Positions 60,116 through 64,000 of a stretch of 64,000 nt of DNA are shown here, piece after piece. The position numbers and the translations under genes were made by a program. The stretch is from Eucommia ulmoides (Eukaryota > Streptophyta > Magnoliopsida > Garryales > Eucommiaceae): assembly GCA_016647705.1 (NCBI GenBank), contig CM028326.1:27218901-27282900 (forward strand). The letters are read 5' to 3'. The notes under the pieces were generated by a model. The model saw nothing but the letters and a program-made list of their open reading frames with translations. It did not search any database and had not been told where the DNA came from. How positions within the stretch are numbered: position 1 is the stretch's first letter; each line of letters opens with the position of its first letter.

Positions 60116-62308
60116 TGTCACAACCCACCCCGGTTACCCGATCCACAAGGGCCGGTGTGACAACGATACAACTCATCCGAAAATGACTAACACTATTTAA
60201 AATATCTTACACATAAAAAAAATATTATTTACTAAGGTCAACAAAAAAAAATACATATACCCCTTCTATTGGGAACTCTCTTGATCTTACAACAAAAGTA
60301 TTAGTTCATTTTAACCAACCAACATATACAACCAAAAAAAAAAAAAAAAAAATCACTGTCAAGATACTCCTCGCTACAGTCCTTCCGGATTTGACCTACT
60401 GCCAGTAAGAGACAAAAGTTTCTCTATAACACCTGCGAGTGTATTGCCTTCTTAGTAATTTAAAACATATTTTTGAATTAATAATACCTTCTCAATACCT
60501 TTTAAAAGGGATCAAGCGTAATTATACGAATACCATAATATAAACATCTCTTCTTAAAACAAACAGTGAAAATAAATAAACGAACATATATATATATATA
60601 TATCTTTCCAATCCATTCAGTGTAAAACCATACCAATCACTATATGCAATAAATCGCCAGTCTTAGTAAAAACACCTCATTTCAAAGTTTACTTATCACC
60701 CACATACATACCGGCTAAACCATAGTGATTGTTTTAACCTTACGATCGGGAGTTGCAATGGTACCGTAACCATCCGTAGGATATGCCTTCCTAGAGGACC
60801 TAACTGCGCAGATCACCGCCTACCGGACGTCTCCGAATTCCATAATATAAATCACCACCTGCCGGACCACCCTCCGGACAGGACATAATATGTATCACCA
60901 CCTGCCGGACCACCCTCCAGACAAGATATAAACTATGGCATAGTCTAACCAACAACACTAATCAAGGTAATAACACCATCGTCAAATCAATTACCGTCAA
61001 TTTCCAATAAAATTATTTATGATATCTTTCTTTTTAAAACCCTAACAATTCAACAGAAATTCATTTTACCAACTCACTCAAAACCTGCTCGATCCACCAC
61101 ATTTATAAAATCATGTTGTTTAAGTAAACACTTAGGTCATCATATATGTACATAGAAAAATATTTTAGTAAGAAGACAATACACTCAACTGAAAAATCGT
61201 ACTTGCAAGCTCCCCTGACTCCCTGCTATTAAGTCTCTGAAAATTGTGAACCTATTTGTGATAGGACCTAAATTAATAGTGTGACAAAAAACAACCTAAT
61301 CGTGTGATGCAAGCCCTACGTTTATTAATTTCCCAACCCCACATTTGTCATTTGATATGTTAAGGCTATAAAACTAATTCAGTAAATCATAAAAACTAAT
61401 AAGAAACGTTACTTACTTCGGAACGGTTGTCGATTCTCTTAGAAATTCCTTAGAATATGCTTCTGCTCCCCACTGCCTAAGCGGAAATACACCGCCTAGG
61501 CGAACAGGTGATTTCTTGCTCTCTGTTCTTTTACCGCCTAAGCGAACTTCCACCGCCTAAGCGATCATGCGATTTCTTTCTCTCTGTTCTTTTACCGCCT
61601 AAGCAAACTTCCACCGCCTAAGCGATCCTTGCTTCGTCCCTAACAGAACAGAACAGAACATACCAGTCATTTATCCCTTCTCGTCACCAGCTCCGGCCCT
61701 TAAATTCCTCACTCCACCTCCATGATCAACCATCCCAAATTTACAACTGATACTACCAACCTCATTCCCTTCAACCCAACTAAAACACCCACTAAAACAA
61801 CACCCCAATCCACCGGTTGCAACCCCAAACAGCAAAACAAAGCACATACCCTTCACACACACATACCAGCTTCCATATGACCCCAAAAAATGTCACACTT
61901 GCATACTCCTACAGCCCAAATGACCCTCAACCCTGAGAAAACACCCTAAAGCATCACCAGTTATCTCTGGCAGCTTCTCCAATGGCTTCTTCTCTTTCGT
62001 TTCTCTCTCTCTCTCTCTTTCTCTTGGTTTTTCTTCTAGAAAGATGGTGATCCTTGATTACCAAGATTATGTGTGTGTGTGTGTGTATATATATATTTGT
62101 GGAGTAAATCATGCCACGTTGCCAACTCCTCTCTCTCTCTCCCATTCCTCTTGTCGTGGTCTCAAGGCACAAACACACATGCACACTTAATACTCTTTCC
62201 TCCCCCAAACTTCTAATTTTTTTCTTACCTTTGTCTTTTTTTTTTCTTTTTGTTTTTTTTTTTTAAATGCACTTAAATGGTGCACAAATATGAAATCGGG
62301 GTCTTACA
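60116..62308 (-). mobile_element. Solo LTR, family A (A5), perfect 5-bp TSD
   Basis: On the plus strand it starts TGTCACAACCC and ends CGGGGTCTTACA, i.e. TGTAAGACCC...GTTGTGACA on the minus strand. It is flanked by CAATC on both sides (60111-60115 and 62309-62313). 2193 bp without an internal domain. It contains the arm-bounded segment 60431-61190 and a CCTGCCGGA...TCCGGACAGG hairpin at 60858-60882 with a mutated second copy at ~60901-60924. Confidence 0.92.
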
Positions 62309-62551
62309 CAATCCCTATGGATACGACAACCCTATTCATTCACTATTCTATAAAACTTGACATGTACTCTTGCGGTGAAAGTAGCGACGTAATTACGCGC
62401 TACCAAAGGCTAATTCTCAGGTCCGTTGTGCGGATAGGTTGCCACTCGTTCTCTTGTTCATTGGTCATGTTTCCTGAGCTCAAGGTAACCATAAATTTTT
62501 CTCAAAGGTTGTGAGAAAAACAATTAGTCTTTCCCACAGACAACACCAATT

Positions 62552-63215
62552 TGATGAATCCAAAATTTGGTTCGTCATATATAGTCCTCGAGATTTGGAA
62601 TTGAGATCTTCCTCTAGCTAGGGTTCCTGCAAAACAATACCCGGTGGGTGGGCATCCTGGCGTTGCATCTCCGGTGTGAGAATTATTCATCTTTTTCTCA
62701 GGCAAATTGGGCAGAGTTTTTGCTGGTAGAATGTGCGCTTGTGAATGCGTACCTGATCAGACCCACATTCCAGTATTTGTAGATGGAGAGAAGACTTGTT
62801 TGTCAAGTTTTCTCTAATTTGTCGCCAACTTCCTTTGATCTCCTAGATTTGATTTGATTTTTTTTTGGGGGGGGGGGGGCTAGAATTAATGGACCGTTAC
62901 CCCCCCCCCCCCTATGGTAACTTCAACACATTCCTTATAAGTAGCGAGTGGTAGTAACACTCCCTGAGCTCGTGAAACAGACCGAGCTTGAAGGTAGCAG
63001 CTAATGTTCGATAGCACTTGTGCTGGTCGGGAATAAACACTTGCTCGATAAGGTGGCGTATTCGACAGTCTCTTTGGCAACACTCAACAGTATTGACTAT
63101 CAGTGGGTCCGGTTTAGGGCATATGTCGGGCACATGCATCTTGTATTCATTATTTAGGCCCATGAAGTGCGCCACGTGTCAAGCATTGAAGCTAATCGGG
63201 GAAAAAAAACCATCA
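62552..63215 (-). repeat. 5' LTR of the Tat element
   Basis: Aligns over its length with 47413-48010, including TTGTGAATGCGTACCTG, GTATTTGTAGATGG and TGCTGGTCGGGAATAAA. A TATA-like TTATAAGG lies at 62934-62941 on the minus strand. A 14-base T/G homopolymer block (62862-62879) and a C run (62900-62911) are local anomalies. Just inside it, TTGTCTGTGGGAAAG is the usual start of gypsy internal domains in plants. Confidence 0.75.
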
Positions 63216-63249
63216 ATTACAAAATGGTTAAAATAAAACATCTTAAGAT

Positions 63250-63455
63250 TAGTGGAGTAATAAAATTGTGAAAATGTCCCTGTTAGAAGGTCAAGTGTTG
63301 AGCACATTCTATTTTCCATATAAAATCATTAATAACATTTTTAATTTTACATAATTGAAATAAATATAAAACTTAAAGGAACAAATGTATAATTTGATAA
63401 ATCTCAGGATTTATATAGACACCCACCATGTAATCCAAAATATAATTTTTCCCTT
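63250..63455 (-). mobile_element. MITE-like repeat, copy 3 (partial)
   Basis: Reverse-complement match to the interior and one end of the copies at 45772 and 46664: GTTGAGCACATTCTATTTTC, AATGTATAATTTGATAAA, and CACCCACCATGTAATCC near the end. It lies just outside the Tat element. Confidence 0.55.
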
Positions 63456-64000
63456 CTATGTAACTAGAAATCAACAATCATAAATTTCAATATTACATTC
63501 CATGCCCATAACAACCACTTTCCAGAAGCAAACTCACAAACATTTGAAAAAAAAAAAAAAAAAACCTCGTATTATTTATAAAGGAAGACAAGAGGAATAA
63601 GATGGTAAAATTAAGGGTATGCGTGTAAAAGTTGAGTCAAGGAGCCTGCTTTATTGAGGTTGACAAATTGATTCTTGTTGGACTACCACCTTTGACATTT
63701 GTTTTGTTGAAATTGGAAACATTCATTATATTAATTCCTTTTGTTTTCAATACTTTTCACACTTTGACAATTACTACTTGCTCGAAAATTTCATCATAAT
63801 TCAATGACTATATATATATATATATTCAATTTCAAAGGCTTTCACTTTCTTTGGTTTTTGTTTTTTTAATTATATTCGTAAATGGGTAACTTAAATTAGT
63901 CAATTATGTCACAATAAACAAGGGAGTCAATTTTTGAAGGGCAAAAAGAGATTTATCATAATATAAATACCAAAATTATGAAGTGTTTGAATTTTAATTA
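63456..64000. other. Non-coding edge of the window
   Basis: No gene seen. An A run lies at 63547-63564 and a short (TA)n at 63810-63826. Confidence 0.5.

Larger units (their letters stand above)
56908..62405 (+). mobile_element. Second LTR retroelement nested in gag, internally deleted
   Basis: 56908-57606 and 58863-59550 are direct repeats starting TGATAGATGAATTTTATC and TGATAAGTGAATTTTATC. Before the second copy GTTTTGGGATATT looks like a polypurine tract, so 58863 starts the 3' LTR, which continues to about 62405 once the solo LTR at 60116-62308 is removed (about 1.35 kb). The first copy is cut at 57606 and joined to 3' untranslated internal sequence; all coding domains are gone. Flanks AGGGT (56903-56907) and AGGCT (62407-62411) differ at one base and suggest a TSD. 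Wording around the LTR start resembles Athila/Ogre-type elements (inference). Confidence 0.6.
47413..63215 (-). mobile_element. Tat-lineage Ty3/gypsy retrotransposon, decayed, with nested insertions
   Basis: Two LTRs of about 600-660 bp (62552-63215 as 5' LTR, 47413-48010 as 3' LTR) start TGAT and end ATCA or mutated ATTA. They are flanked by GTTAC (47408-47412) and ATTAC (63216-63220), a 5-bp TSD with one mismatch. Between them on the minus strand come gag, protease, reverse transcriptase, a plant Tat-type RNase H and integrase in gypsy order, all broken by stops and frameshifts. Removing the insertions at 53224-~55880 and 56908-~62405 leaves about 7.6 kb. The LTRs differ at many sites, so the insertion is old. 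The lineage call rests on RT, RNase H and integrase wording typical of Tat elements. Confidence 0.8.

Overview
The window is nuclear DNA of a flowering plant, most likely a eudicot. It is AT-rich and packed with LTR retrotransposons, Helitron and MITE remnants, microsatellites and minisatellites. It contains one clearly intact protein-coding gene: a seven-exon, minus-strand CDK-like Ser/Thr kinase (41986 to 36094, 572 residues predicted) of the At1g54610-like group, with an N-terminal Met-Gly-Cys acylation signal. Its splice structure was rebuilt by hand; two exons (37886-37986 and 37678-37801) are too short to stand out as ORFs. Intron 1 appears to use a GC-AG splice pair and intron 3 carries a TRIM retrotransposon.

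Layout. 1-1625: 3' part of a family-A LTR. 4092-9590: family-B LTRs and their 3' internal tails in both orientations. 9959-12814: solo A LTR with target-site duplication (TSD). 13490-18001: two diverged tandem C-segment/tail units ending in a B LTR. 19268-22312: solo A LTR with perfect TSD. 22480-22990: minisatellite. 23062-34420: an 11.4 kb insertion bounded by family-D LTR ends and a near-perfect TSD; inside it are a 5 kb minus-strand Helitron (25704-30706) carrying a hAT MITE (29409-29985), the 3' end of a second Helitron (33650), and three partial copies of the D LTR core. 36094-42340: the kinase gene and its promoter. 45772-47078: MITE copies. 47413-63215: a decayed minus-strand Ty3/gypsy element of the Tat lineage with both LTRs, broken by three later insertions: an A LTR at 53224-~55880, a second LTR element at 56908-~62405, and, inside that one, another solo A LTR at 60116-62308.

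The most interesting signal is in the family-A LTRs. Five divergent copies, on both strands, share a 0.7-1.05 kb segment whose two ends are complementary (GTGAGTGTACTG... / ...CAGTACACTCGCAG) and look like splice donor and acceptor. Inside each segment sits a tandem array of short stem-loops. The stem and loop sequences differ between copies while the pairing persists: UUCG loops in two copies, GNRA loops in a third, long-loop 33-bp units repeated exactly eight times in a fourth, and a CCGGA/TCCGG stem in the fifth. Compensatory changes suggest a conserved RNA structure in the LTR transcript. No bacterial-type system, CRISPR array, rRNA or convincing tRNA was seen.
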